Origin: Lingula anatina
Lineage: Eukaryota > Brachiopoda > Lingulata > Lingulida > Lingulidae
Length of the DNA: 49,238 nt
Assembly (NCBI RefSeq): GCF_001039355.2
Contig: NW_019775913.1
Coordinates: 55,924 to 105,161 of the forward strand
Direction: 5' to 3'
Below, piece by piece: positions 22,528-34,300 of the stretch. How positions within the stretch are numbered: position 1 is the stretch's first letter; every line of letters begins with the position of its first letter. The position numbers and the translations under genes are program-made. The notes under the pieces are model-generated. The model saw only the letters and a list, made by a program, of their open reading frames with translations, did no database searches and had not been told where the DNA came from.

Positions 22528-23226
22528 ACTGCTTGATCTCGTTACTATTCGAATGCGCTGAACAAAAATCCTACCTGAGAGGAATGACTCGGCTTGAATC
22601 AAAACACACAATGTTTTTTAAAAAATAGCAATTTGTTTTGATTTATATTAAGGCTTGCCTCACCTTCTTGTACGACGTTAAACAGCATCTGGGATAAAGT
22701 GCACGATGTGCATAAAACTTGATCGTCTATGTTTCAATATTGTAACATGCAACTGCATGTCTCCGGTGTCTGTGACATGTTTAGCCTTCTAAGGCATACA
22801 GTGCATGGTAGACTCTGTTATGGTCAGGGCTAAACTGGATTTTCTAATGGTGCTTACTGGGAGAGATGATTTTTCCCCCCCAAAGAATTTTATCCTTGGC
22901 CTTACCCATATCAAGTTTACTCAAATGCCATCATGATATCAGTTCATGTAATGTGTAATCACCTTATAATTGCATTTAGTGCAAAATTGCTAAGAATCGG
23001 TTTTAAAATACCCTTTTGGTTTGAATGTATGTGAAACACAGGTCCTTACTAGTGATTAGTGTGAGACTAGCCAGGAATTCTTCCCTTCTTGAAGATATAC
23101 CACTCTTTAATACGCCTAAGAAAGTGGCAGTACACATTGGTCTTATTAAAAGATGGCTTGCTTCTGTGTAAGGCTGCTAGAGCTCAAAAGTTTTCTTGTG
23201 AAGGCAGTCGGTGTGTTCACGTTTTT

Positions 23227-23254
23227 ATGTACAGACACAGATGTGTCTGTACAT
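23227..23254. repeat. 13-bp perfect inverted repeat with 2-nt spacer
   Basis: ATGTACAGACACA, then GA, then the exact reverse complement. It could fold as an RNA hairpin in the 3' UTR. It also holds two CAGAC/GTCTG boxes, the core recognised by SMAD proteins. Confidence 0.9.
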
Positions 23255-23268
23255 ATTGCCATCACCTG

Positions 23269-23314
23269 CGTCTGTCGTCGCCGTCGCCGTCGTCGCTGTC
23301 GCCGTCGCCGCCGT
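23269..23314. repeat. (GTC/GCC)n GC-rich trinucleotide repeat
   Basis: Imperfect CGTCGC units, a CpG-dense tract unusual in this AT-rich neighbourhood. It produces artefactual Val-Ala or Ser-Pro ORFs. Confidence 0.9.
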
Positions 23315-23932
23315 GCACTTTCCTTGTAAACACGATAAGTGGAAGACAGTTTTACTTTTTGGCTTTATATTTACAGAGCTGATGAATNGCTGCCTTGTTA
23401 ATATTGCCATCTGATCACAAAGGGGGTCTAACCCTAGAACTGTTTGAAATCTCACTGCTTACCTGTTAAACTGGGCTCAAAAAGGTGAGATGATAAAGTC
23501 TGCTATAAGTTAGTCCAAATGTTGTGAAGGCTTTTATATGTTGTACTGTTATATCTTAAAGGAGGAGCTTGCATATATGGCAAGAATGGCCTTTTGTATG
23601 TAACATGTATCGAGTAGTTTTACAACACTGATGGATATGCTGATGTCATATTTTCATCCATGATGTCATGCTTCATTGGTGATGTCATATTTTCATGCAG
23701 TATTACTGCTTTGTCATAATTCTACATTGTTATGTTTTATATGTAATCAAAATGGTTGTATAATAACCATTTAAATATAGGTTTATGCATTGCCAATACT
23801 CTATTGTTCTTTATCTAAGTGTATGTTATGTAGTCAACATGTTGTTGCTAATTTGACATTCAATCTGGTATGGCATGTTTTTAACAATTTTGTTGACTAG
23901 AGTCGCAACCCTGAGTTAAGACCAGTAACATA

Positions 23933-24107
23933 GAGTGTATTCAAAATAGGGGACTAACTAGGCGAAGGGTCAAATATGGCGACCCACTACAAAGTTCGCC
24001 ATCTAATTCCCTAATAGGCACTAAATAGATATCCCGTGGGGAAGTATTCAAGTGGGTCAGCCATTTTTGACCCCAGGACTAATTAGTCCCCTATTCTGAA
24101 TAGGGCC
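23933..24107. mobile_element. MITE, family B copy in the BMPR2 3' flank
   Basis: 175 bp with inverted ends sharing ATAGGGGACTAA and TCAAA-ATGGC blocks, flanked by ATA on both sides (23930-23932, 24108-24110). The interior has CATCTAATTCCCTAATAGG, like the other family members. Confidence 0.75.
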
Positions 24108-24110
24108 ATA

Positions 24111-24395
24111 GGGTGCGTTCAGAACAGATGATCCACAGACATACTGAACTACGTACTAAATATGGCTGTCCCGCCAAAAAAAAGTCGATTTATCCAATGA
24201 TGGTCTCCCCGCCTGCGGATATGCCATTAAACAGATCAAATCAGGGCTCAGAGGTTTAATTGCTAGGCCCCTGCAAGGACGGCGTCTGTGGAGGCGGGGG
24301 GACCATCAGTGGATTAGTTGGCTCTGCTGTAATGTTGGTCAGCCATATTTGATCCGTGTATCTGGTAGTCTGCAGATTGTCTTGTTCTGAGTGCC
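24111..24395. mobile_element. MITE-like element adjacent to the previous one
   Basis: It begins right after the shared ATA with GGGTGCGTTCAGAACA and ends with the imperfect reverse complement (TGTTCTGAGTGCC); subterminal AAATATGGCTG blocks are inverted at each end. No matching ATA on the right, so the border is approximate. Confidence 0.6.
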
Positions 24396-25103
24396 TTCCT
24401 AATGAAATACCTTGCTGAGGCCTTCTTTATTGGTCAAGTTATTTATTTGAATTTTTATTTGACTTTGAAGGCTAGTTAACTGCATGGGAATTAGTTATAA
24501 AAGAAGAAAAACTGAAGTTAAAAAAAATGTGCAGCATCATGTTTAAAATGGCAGTGTGGTTGGGCTGTTTACTCCTGATCATTTTCCCAGCTTATGTAGT
24601 GAAACCATGATAACAGTTGCAACAAATAAACTGAGAAAATTGGTGCTACCAAAAGTGAGCCACACAAAGCTTCAGTACTTTTATGCCAATCGTGTGTGAA
24701 CAATTGTTTGAAAAAATTAATTTTGTTGAGTGAACTAGTGTCTGCCAATAAAGGCTACAGTAACCCCTATGAAGTATGTATTATTCACATTGCCAACTAT
24801 GAACTTTATTTCAAACTTCAGATTTTCTTATATTGATTGTATGAATTTTTTCTTAGATGAAGTTCTGTTTGTATATTTATGTATTTGTTCTTTAAGGCTG
24901 AGAATGCAGATTTGTGGTTACTGGATTTTTTTCTTTTGGAACACAGTTGAGAGAAATATCATTGCTTCCGCCATTAGTCAACAATAAGGCTAGATTTGAA
25001 AATCAATTAGTTTGAATGGATTGTTATGTAGTGAGTGGAACATATTAAGGGGAATGTTATATTTATGCTGAAATACCCTTTCAATATACTTATGTTGTAT
25101 TTT

Positions 25104-25173
25104 AAAGAAATGGGCAGGTTCAAAACTAAGAATGTATTATAAAGAAATGGGCAGGTTCAAAACTAAGAATGTA
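25104..25173. repeat. 33-bp direct duplication, period 37
   Basis: The string beginning AAAGAAATGGGCAGGTTC at 25104 recurs without change at 25141. Confidence 0.9.
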
Positions 25174-26550
25174 TGAGTTGTTGTTCTCCATTCTGTATTT
25201 TAGAGTATCCTTTACATTTGTTACCAATGCTACATGTATCATTTCTTTTGACTGGTGATTTCAAAGTCACTGTATTCTATATACTTCTTAGTGTAAGAGT
25301 GACAAATTTGGTATGTGACAGCAAGTGATGGCTGAAAATAGAGCAGAACAAAAGAGAGGAGAGGAAAGTTTAAGTTTTGTAGAGGATTGGTCGAAAAATT
25401 TTCAAAATGATCATGAACCATAGGGTCTGGGTTGTTTTTTTTTTTTTTTTTTTTTTAAATCCCAGGCCATAAATTTTGCAATTTTACTCTGCAGAGGGTC
25501 TGGACTGAGACCTGAGATTTTTACTGCTAATTTGTGAAAATTATTTTCATTCACTGCTCTCTGTTCACTTGCTCCTGCACTACTCCATATGCCAACACAG
25601 TTATCATTTTAGTTGTAATATTTATTATGTATTCTGTAAATATATATCTACAATTTGTAAACTTGGTGTACGACACCACTGTACATAGTTATAAGTATAC
25701 ATATATAAATATATATAGAATCATGCCATATCTATTGGATGAGATGTATTGTATGACCAATGACAAATAAGCTTACACTTGGTTGCTAGAAATGGTCAGT
25801 CTGACCAATGACAAGTCAGTTTTCATTTTGGATATGTTACTGTTTAATCCGTTTGACCAATAGTATCCTTTGTATGCTTTGGTTCCCAAGACTTTATAAG
25901 TCTTAATTATTTTTCTTCCTTTTTTAATGCTGTCAATTTTAAATAACAGTTTGCCTAAACTGTCCATTTTTAACAAACAAAGCTTCATTAATTTTTTTTT
26001 TTTTTTTTTTTTTCTGTAAGCACCCGGTGAGATGTTGATGTTTACTTTCTTAATTTCTTTGTCTTGTTTTTAACTCACAAATGTTGGGTGCAATTCACAT
26101 TACATACATTATGGGGGCAATTAATTGAATATGAAAAAGCCAGAAAATGTTTGTCAGTCAAATATATAGGCCAAAGGTCATTGATGCGAATGCCATTGGT
26201 GTGAAGAATGACCCATTTATCTAGCTAATACATGTAAAAATGTAGGCTTTGTAAGAATGCTATTGATATATAGAGTAGTTGTTATGATTGCCAGTGAATG
26301 TTTTGTTAAGATGGCCTATAATATGGTCCATTTAAAAAAAGAAGTCACAAACTAATGTGCTTTGATTTCAGCATTGCATGGGTAGTGCTGCGGGGTGAGA
26401 CCCCCCCTCCCCTCCCCCACCTTGGCATTGTGCTTAGATTTCAGCATTTCATGAGTAATGTTGGGGGGAACAGAATCCCCATTCTTGCATCGCTATACAC
26501 TGTATGTATAGTTCGTTTTATGTGTACTGCATCTATGCTATATTCATTGC

Positions 26551-26556
26551 AATAAA
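26551..26556 (+). terminator. Candidate polyadenylation signal AATAAA (BMPR2)
   Basis: Canonical hexamer about 4 kb past the stop codon, the last strong plus-strand signal before the convergent gene. Earlier variants also exist, so use is uncertain. Confidence 0.35.
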
Positions 26557-27418
26557 AATTGCAGTAAAATCTTGGTCTTTTATTGAATTCTTAGATATCA
26601 GGACATAAATTGTCCATTGTAATTTTCAATTGAAAGAAACCACTTTGTAAAGGAGTAAGTTAAAAAAAACTGGGGTGAGTTTCATCGCTTATCCACCCCT
26701 AAAATAAAAGTTTGCAAATAAAAAAAAGGAGGCAAAAAATATATTTTAGTTTGCCAATCTTTGTTTAAATGCTAGATCCCTATTTATTTGCAAAAGATAA
26801 TATGATACAGTAACATGAAAAAAGAAATGTATACTAAGAGAATCTTACAAGATCTGTAAGCTAATCTGTTTTTTCACCTGTGGAGTTGTGCTAAGAATTT
26901 AGAAAGATAAATTATGCGCCAGTGCTGCAAAATCACAATCTGACGTCAGCCTTGCTCAAAACTGTAACTCCTTGATGTGTTAGTGAAGACGGCACAAGGT
27001 CACCCGTTTTATTGTATAAAAATTAATTCCTACAAGATGGCATGCTTTTTTTAAGTTGACGTTTCTTGTTTGTTTGAACATTTCAAAGAGTAACTTAATA
27101 CTGCCTCTTAAAAATAATAGCATTGTTTAAATAAGTTCACCATTTTGGTACTGATATTAAATCATAAATGTTCTTTTGTCACAAACTGTTATTTTTTATA
27201 CTGACAGATGTCATCTGTCTGAAGTACATCACTAGCTGTTAGTCTTTGGTTGGGAGCTGTTGTTGGTGACCTCCCCTCTCTCCAGCCCTCTAAATACTTC
27301 CCTCCTGTATCAAAATATTTTTGGTGTAAAAATTTCAATCAGGAGACAAAAAGTAGTTTTATGACTTTTACTTTAAAAAGAAAAAAAAACTCAATAAGGC
27401 ATCAATAAGTTCTTAATC

Positions 27419-27424
27419 TTTTAT
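27419..27424 (-). terminator. Candidate polyadenylation signal AATAAA (unknown minus-strand gene)
   Basis: TTTATT on the plus strand, about 285 nt past the stop codon of the 27709-31399 gene. The distance is plausible for a short 3' UTR. Confidence 0.45.
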
Positions 27425-27708
27425 TCTATTGAAAATTTTCATAATTGTTATTACAAAAATAATTTTTAAAATTCTTTAAAAATTAAACATTAATTTACTC
27501 ATGATCCTGAAATGTGTGGATTTTTTTCAAATGCAAAGAATATAGAAATGTATTCATCAGAACTCACTTTTCCTTTAGTCAAAATATATATCACTTATGA
27601 ACAGTTGCTTAATCAATGTTTTATCACATCAATAAAATTTTAATATTTGTCATATAATAACTAAAATTGTTATTATAAAACAAATTTTGATCTTTAAAGT
27701 TTAATTAT

Positions 27709-29439
27709 TTAAGCATCAAGGTTTTGCACTGAGGAAATCACAGTTTCCAGTTTCTTCCTGCTTCGCTTCACGGGGATATTGTACTGTCTCCATCCTTTAG
27801 AACCCCCAGGATAATGTTCTGATATCTTTACATCACCAAATATGGAAGTCATTTCACTGGTCTTGGATTTAATTGCTCTCTTCTTAGACACAGGCACCAC
27901 CTTCTTTTGATTATTCCTGGCACCACCTGTTTTGGCAAGCCTGGCATTGGAGCATTTTTCACACTCACAGTTTTCAGGAATGTGTTTGAAGTATGAAAAT
28001 ACAAATGCACGAGACACGTTAGTTCCCAGCATCCATGGTTCCTCAGGGAGGACACGAAAACGTGCCTCGTTAAGTGCGGCAAGATAGGCATCCCTGTGTA
28101 TGTCAGTCAGTGGCAGCAGATCTTCACTGGACTGCTGTGAAAGGTCTTCACCTTCATGAGCCAAGGTCTCTCCTATGGGTTTATTATTGGATTCAACAAC
28201 AGTTTCACCATTGGCAATTTCCTGTTCCTCCTCCACTTCCTCTTCTATATTGTTCTCAAAAGTAACTGTATTACTATCATCATTTATGCTTTCTCTTTTC
28301 TCCTTCTTTTGACGTTCGGAGTTTTTATCTTTAAGGATGCTTTTCAGTAAGAACTTCTCTATATCAGGTGAGACAACAGGGGGAGTGTCCTCTATGCCAT
28401 AACGATTATACAGCAACTGACCCGATTGTAAATCTGACATGTTGTCCAGCTTTTCTTCATCTTTTTTCTTGCTCTTACGTCTCTTCTTCCCACAGTTCTT
28501 GCAAAGTCCCCCTTGACCCTTGCGATACTCTTCTCCACACTCGCACCAACCAGCGCCAGAACTGCCCCTTGACTGGGACATCATGGACGCCAGGCGGTCC
28601 CTCCCTTGTTTTTCCTTTATGTGTGTATACAGAAGGCGAGGAGGCGTGTCATTTCTTATGACTGGCTTCTCATTTGCTGCCTGAACTTGAGTTATGAGAC
28701 TTGTTTGCGAGTCCAACCTTGATACATGTGGCTCTAACTTTTGACTGTCGCCGTCAGTGTAAAAGTATTCAGACTTAACACCGAACTGCACCTTTCCAGG
28801 TTTCTTTTTAGAGTTTGCCCTGCTCGAAGTCGTATTTGAGGGTTCTGTCATAGAAATGTTTGAAAGAGAATTTTCTGCACTGACTGAGGTTACTTGACTA
28901 GATTGTCCAATTTTATTACTGTTACTCACTGAGGTTTGCTGTCCATTTTCCCTCTTAGGATTAACCTGCGTAGTCACTTTGTTGGTCTTAGAGATAGAGG
29001 GCAGTTTGACCACACGCTGGTCCAGTGCACTGTCCAAGGACTGACCAAGAGGTTGGCCATTTTTCCTTAAATCCGGGTCATCTAGGGTAGAATCCAAGGA
29101 CTGAACAAGATGGCGTCCCTTTGCAGTCCTCCTCCTCCATGCATCATAGTCGTAATCCTCACTGAAGTCCAAGCCAGGTAAGACCAGGGACTCCTCTGGT
29201 GCAATTTTCTTGCTTTCTTTGACTTTCTTCTTTTTGGTACCAAATACACCATCTGGGTTGTTCTTGTCATTGTTTTTGCACTCATGAGAATTGTTTGGAA
29301 AGAAGTCACATGGGTGCTCACCCCGCACAGCACGGAGGCCATGTTTTAGATGGTCTAGAGCAGGGTTTCGGTGATGACCATCTGGATCTATATGAGAGCA
29401 CCAGTATAGGTAGTCCACATTGAGGGGGTGCCGTTTTAC
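27709..29439 (-). CDS. Unknown gene, terminal coding exon
   Basis: 576 codons plus stop. The acceptor is CAG just right of 29439. It starts in phase 0 with VKRHPLNVDYLYW. A single long uninterrupted frame with biased composition strongly supports coding. It carries the cysteine cluster, the basic and acidic stretches and the C-terminal conserved-looking block. Confidence 0.88.
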   Translation of the reverse strand, partial: VKRHPLNVDYLYWCSHIDPDGHHRNPALDHLKHGLRAVRGEHPCDFFPNNSHECKNNDKNNPDGVFGTKKKKVKESKKIAPEESLVLPGLDFSEDYDYDAWRRRTAKGRHLVQSLDSTLDDPDLRKNGQPLGQSLDSALDQRVVKLPSISKTNKVTTQVNPKRENGQQTSVSNSNKIGQSSQVTSVSAENSLSNISMTEPSNTTSSRANSKKKPGKVQFGVKSEYFYTDGDSQKLEPHVSRLDSQTSLITQVQAANEKPVIRNDTPPRLLYTHIKEKQGRDRLASMMSQSRGSSGAGWCECGEEYRKGQGGLCKNCGKKRRKSKKKDEEKLDNMSDLQSGQLLYNRYGIEDTPPVVSPDIEKFLLKSILKDKNSERQKKEKRESINDDSNTVTFENNIEEEVEEEQEIANGETVVESNNKPIGETLAHEGEDLSQQSSEDLLPLTDIHRDAYLAALNEARFRVLPEEPWMLGTNVSRAFVFSYFKHIPENCECEKCSNARLAKTGGARNNQKKVVPVSKKRAIKSKTSEMTSIFGDVKISEHYPGGSKGWRQYNIPVKRSRKKLETVISSVQNLDA

Positions 29440-31399
29440 CTGCCCAAAAATAACAAATAATTATTTTTGGATTAAGTAATTTAATAATAATCACTTTATA
29501 ATATAACTGATTTTGTATTTTAATACAATACTTTGAAAAAAAGTAACAGCCAAGCTTTCCAAACCCAAACTGATAGTCAAATACCAATATCATTATTAAG
29601 CCCATGGGCAGAGAAAAGAATTTCTTATTATTCTAAATAAAATTTATCTTGAAACAAACATTTTATGATGTTTGATTATATAACCATTTATGAATGAGAG
29701 AATAACTATTTTCACAGTTTATCATAATATTACTTGAAGATACCATTCAAAATACATTGAAACAATGACACTGCATTATAAACAGGTCACAACTACTTAA
29801 AGCATACCCTGTGGCTGTGACGGACTGTTTGTTGCGACTGCATGAGCGCTGCCACACGGCGCTGCTCTTTGCGCAGCTGTGGCAAATTAAGTGGCTCATG
29901 CATCGCGAGGTATTCCTGGCGCTCATCGGTGCTCAGGTAGTACTGGAAAATGAAGTAAAAACACAGTGAGCTTTTCACAAATTACCAAAACAAAGGGCTG
30001 TACTTTGCTAGCAAGGAGGATTTGGTTGACATTTCCTTGAAAAAAAAACCCTTCATGACAACAGGTTATGGTTAGCATTTGCTTGATAGTCTCAACATTG
30101 CCGTTTATGATCAGAATTTGGTTGCCTTGAAAAATACTTTTTATGACAAAAGGTTGCGGTTAGCATTCGGCTGCTGTTTCAAAGAAAAATATCACTTCAT
30201 GATCGGCAAACAGGTTATGAATACTAGACTTAGTGTAGACTTACAGTTGATATTAGTAATTTCCTTTTAAAAAATACCACTAAACAATGTATGTGTATGA
30301 TCGGAAGCATGCATTGACGTAACAGTAAAACGTACATTGATATAACAGCTGTTGTTGTTTGCAACAGAGAAAGATTATCATTGTCTTTTTAGGTAAGATG
30401 AGGAGATCCTAGCTCAATATGCTTAGAAACTTCATTGTTCCACTCGTTATAGACATGAAGACACTCATTAGCATGATTCTATTTCGTATCATTTATTTTT
30501 CATGATTAATTTAAGAATTCATTTCAAAGGAGTGCATTTTTAGATCAATAAAACATATTCACAGAAACAGCAATCAGTAAACTAGAATTACATGAACCTC
30601 ATAAATGTTGCTTGTGTGGAGTCAAAAATAGTATGGATGTGGGAGTCTAATGATCTGAATGATAAAGCAACAGGATAGCTGCGGCAAGTATAGGAGCACT
30701 TAGAAAGCGAGTAAAAATACTGAAATATTGGAAATTTAGATAGAATTTCATGTGAATTCAATAAAAAGGATTGGATGCTTCCTGAAATATGTTGGAAAAT
30801 GATATTCAGTTGCTGAAGGGGAAATTACCCAAGAAAAAGTAAGATTTTTTACTGAAAGAAATTAATGAGAATGGCCACATCTAACATAGAGAAAGAGAAT
30901 ACTGGGACAGAAATAGTTTGTCCTTCACAGTCTATAAATATGCTAATCCAATCTTCATACTCCTATAGACATATCTGTTGTTAGTTTTTTAAATAGTTCT
31001 TTATAGTTATGGTAATGACTCAGTCTTTTCAATTGGGAAAATCGTGAATTTTGTACTTTTCCAAGATATCTTAATTTTTTCTTACACACATGCAAAAAAA
31101 TAATAATAAAAGAAAATGAACATAAAAGAAATAGCATCATTAGCAGACATGGTCTACTAAAACCAGTGTAAAACCAAAAGGAAGAAAATGTACACCCGAG
31201 TACGCAGAAAAACTCGTTGTTCAAGTTTCCCCTTGCCTACCTGCTGATGATTTTAATTAAACATTTGAAAGTGTGGTATACATTCAACTTATACATCTAT
31301 AACATCAATAGTATTTCCTACCTGTAGCCACGTCTTTGTCTGATATGGGATACAACCCTCAGAGTGAGCTATTTCTGCCCAGAAATGGTCCATATCCAT
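27709..31399 (-). CDS. Uncharacterised protein, three visible exons, about 647 aa
   Basis: Three phase-compatible exons with clean GT-AG borders (31401-31322, 29942-29808, 29439-27709) give one continuous frame. I do not recognise the family. Visible features: an N-terminal part rich in aromatic and charged residues (DHFWAEIAHSEGC, YYLSTDERQEYL, VDYLYWCSHIDPDGHH); a Ser/Asn-rich middle with a twice-occurring QSLDS motif; a C-x-C-x11-C-x2-C cluster near residues 370-387 followed by a strongly basic stretch; an acidic Glu run; and a C-terminal block with FVFSYFKHIPENCECEKC and a basic end. No signal peptide or membrane helix. The four cysteines suggest a small zinc ribbon and the basic stretches suggest a nuclear or nucleic-acid role, but both are inference. 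The first Met may not be the true start, because an acceptor lies 2 nt upstream of it. Confidence 0.75.
29808..29942 (-). CDS. Unknown gene, internal exon
   Basis: 135 bp, 45 codons, phase 0 at both ends, acceptor TTTTCCAG and donor GTATGC. Encodes YYLSTDERQEYLAMHEPLNL and a helical charged segment with RKEQRRVAALMQSQQ. Its GC content is well above the flanking intron. Confidence 0.85.
31322..31399 (-). CDS. Unknown gene, first visible coding exon
   Basis: Donor GTAGGA follows CTACAG. It encodes MDMDHFWAEIAHSEGCIPYQ and TKTWLQ, joining in phase 0 to the next exon. Acceptor CTCTCCAG ends at 31402 and the exon starts TG-ATG, so this ATG may be the start after a 5' UTR intron, or the exon may continue an upstream frame. 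Confidence 0.72.
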
Positions 31400-34300
31400 C
31401 ACTGGAGAGAATCAGTTTAACAGTATGGGAGCAGATTCAATAAGTCTATCATTCAGTGACCAAAAAGCTTGGCCCTAAATTGTTTTTCAAGTCTTTGTGA
31501 TTTTCCTGTGTGACATATCTCATATCTGGTAAATGGCAGTTTGAAATATTTAAATAAAGTTAAATAATAATTAATCAGGCAATATTTCTAATTAAAAATT
31601 TTTATCCACTGTGTATTATTTTCAAATGTCTAGGTGATGTAAATCCTATGCACAGCCGAGTACAGCCTTGCAGATGTTCTCTGAAGGCGCTTCGTAAGTT
31701 GGTTATGCTGGTGGTCCCCGTTCCGAGGGTAGCCGTTTTTGTCCAAGTCAAGCTCTGGTTCTGAATATGTCAAAATGGTCAAAATTGATGACGGCCCTCC
31801 AGTACAAGAGTGCAAATCTTCAGCACTGATATGAGTGTAACAGTACAAGCCTCTTGAGTGTTCGAGTGCAAGTGCTTAATCTACAAGGCATTTATGTACC
31901 CACTCGCCTTCTCAGACCTCTGGCAGATTCATCTGACTTGCAAATCGCCCTCGTCATTTGTATTTGACACTGGATATCAGCTCCCCACTCAACACTTACT
32001 CCAAGCACTTACAAATGACGTCAAAACTATCAAAGAGGTGTCACTTCAAGGTGAGCCTTTTTTCCCTGATCCTAGGAATGTTAGTGATATGCCTTTTTGT
32101 AAGTTTTTTCATTCTGCTTCTAGCTTCATAGTTATCTGATTTTAGAGATAATCTGCAATGGTTTTAGAATGCTTTATTTCCTGGAACTTAATTGATTTTT
32201 GTTGAACCTTGGATAAAATATGCATGCCAAATGCTAAAATGATGAATAACACATAAACAAAAAATCAATTATGATGACTCTTTGCGTGTCTCTTGCCTAG
32301 AGTGGTTAATTTTTCCTTTTACCCTAAAATATCTTTTAAACAACTTACTTTTTTTTTCATTTTCCCCTTCATTAAACTTATCATTCGTTTATTTTTGCTG
32401 GCATTTTTTACCTTAAAGTAAAATCAATTTGACCATTAATATGGAAATACCACTAACTGAATATAACACAAATAATTAGTTTACTTATCAATGCTGCATT
32501 TGTGCAAATAACCCCCTTAAATTTTTAACACCCTGATTTCCTGTATAATTTTCTTATAATTTTCTATACTGTGTCAATGAATATGAGAAAAAAATCACAA
32601 TGGATGTAAATTACCATCAGTGCTTTATCAAGGCTGCATATATTAATACCCCGAGTTTCTGGATCTACTTATAATTCTCTATACTGTGTCAATGAATCGA
32701 AGAGCAAATTCACAGTGGATGTATAAATTACCATCAGCACTCTGATATTCAGGGTGATTTTGGAATACCAACACAAACCTTTTCAAGCTACCCTTCATTG
32801 AAAATAACACCAGTTCTCACTTGTAGATAATTACCTTGCTTACACAAACCCTAATTAACACAAAAGAAAATCCAATTAACAGCAATTAACACTAATGTCC
32901 AACTGGTAATGCCGACTTTCCAATCCTAACTCCTGTGATATTTCCCTTAAGAAAAACGGCCATTCCAACCTCCTAAAAGAATAATTAACCTTTCCTTGTC
33001 CAACACAGACTTAATTAAATATTAATTCACATCAATCAATGTTAATTTTCCCTCAGGACATGAGCCGTCTGACAAAATCCCCAGAGAGGAGGCTAACACA
33101 GCACAATCAATCTCAGCTATCAATTAACAGCACAGATACATAGAGGCCAAAATTCCCAGTAAAGAGTCAAGCAAGAATAAAACTTTTTAGGTTTTTAATT
33201 TACTGATAAGACTAAGACATGGACTTGGCTGTAGACTGTACAAAATGCGTTAACTCTGACTTACCAAGAATACTCCCCAGGTGAATTTTGTTTTAATAGT
33301 TGTCAATATTTTCATTGTAGTAACAAATCACTAGATAAAAAATACTGACTTACTTTACCCAAAACAGTTTTTTTGTTGGTAACATTGAAAACGAGGATTT
33401 GAAACTTCCAAAAAGTGAGTTTGATTCATATTTATGAGTAACACAGTATCTTGAAAAAATATAATGAAAGAAGAGATGTGATTTGAAGTCTTAGGCAATA
33501 ATGCTGTAGCCACTTTACTCATCTGGGATGGTTAAATATCAAATCCAACTGATAAGACTGTCACCTTCTTCACCTATGATAGATACCCCCTCCACCTTCA
33601 TATCTCTAATATTTGCTACTTATCTTCAATCCTAGCTAAAGATTTTTCTTAAAATGGATGCAAAGCACCCCTCGTATGAACTGTTAACTTCTTCTGTACA
33701 TCTATTTATCAAGACAATAATAAAACTCTTATAATTTGCTTCAATCTACTAGTATTGTTATTAAACAAAAATGTATGATTATACGTCAAGACAATTACAC
33801 TGAAGTCAATTTCTTCATGAAAAGATTGTACATAAATCAAACAGTATTTCTACCATAATTTCCCTAAATCAATTTTATGCTAAAAACAAGCTCTATTTCA
33901 TTGATAATTAAAATGTCTTATCTAACTGCTCCGAGCAAAAATCTTTCTTAAATTTAAGCTGTCTGATACAAATGTTGTTATATAAAATTTAAACAGTTGA
34001 AGTAGAACAAAATTTTATAACAATCATAAAATGTCCTCAAACTAGCATCAAAATACTTGTGCCTCAGATGCAAGATTTTCAAGTCCTTATTTTATTTGTT
34101 TCTCCTAAAACTGTGGCTGCCATAAAAAGTAGATAACTTTTCAAGATGACGCTCCAGTCATCACGAACTCACAGTCCATTGCCAAGTTCTTGACAACACA
34201 CACAAATGAGTGTGGGTTTCACTTTTACACCTCCTTCATCTTCTATGGCAAACACAGCTGAAGACGTTTCAAGAAATCACCATCAGCAAACATCAAATCA

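Larger units (their letters stand above)
22528..26575 (+). other. BMPR2: Probable BMPR2 3' UTR and downstream sequence
   Basis: AT-rich, no conserved ORF. It contains an inverted repeat, a GTC/GCC repeat, an N at 23388, two MITE-like insertions and a duplicated 33-mer. Several polyadenylation-like signals occur; AATAAA at 26551 is the last good one before the convergent gene. The true 3' end cannot be set from sequence alone. Confidence 0.45.

Noticed and set aside
23211-23455. ORFs on both strands with Val/Ala or Thr/Ala runs
   Set aside because: They are translations of the GTC/GCC repeat.
27709-31399. Assignment of the unknown gene to KIAA2012, a neighbour of BMPR2 in human
   Set aside because: I tried this on the basis of synteny, but the residues I could compare do not match, so no symbol is given.
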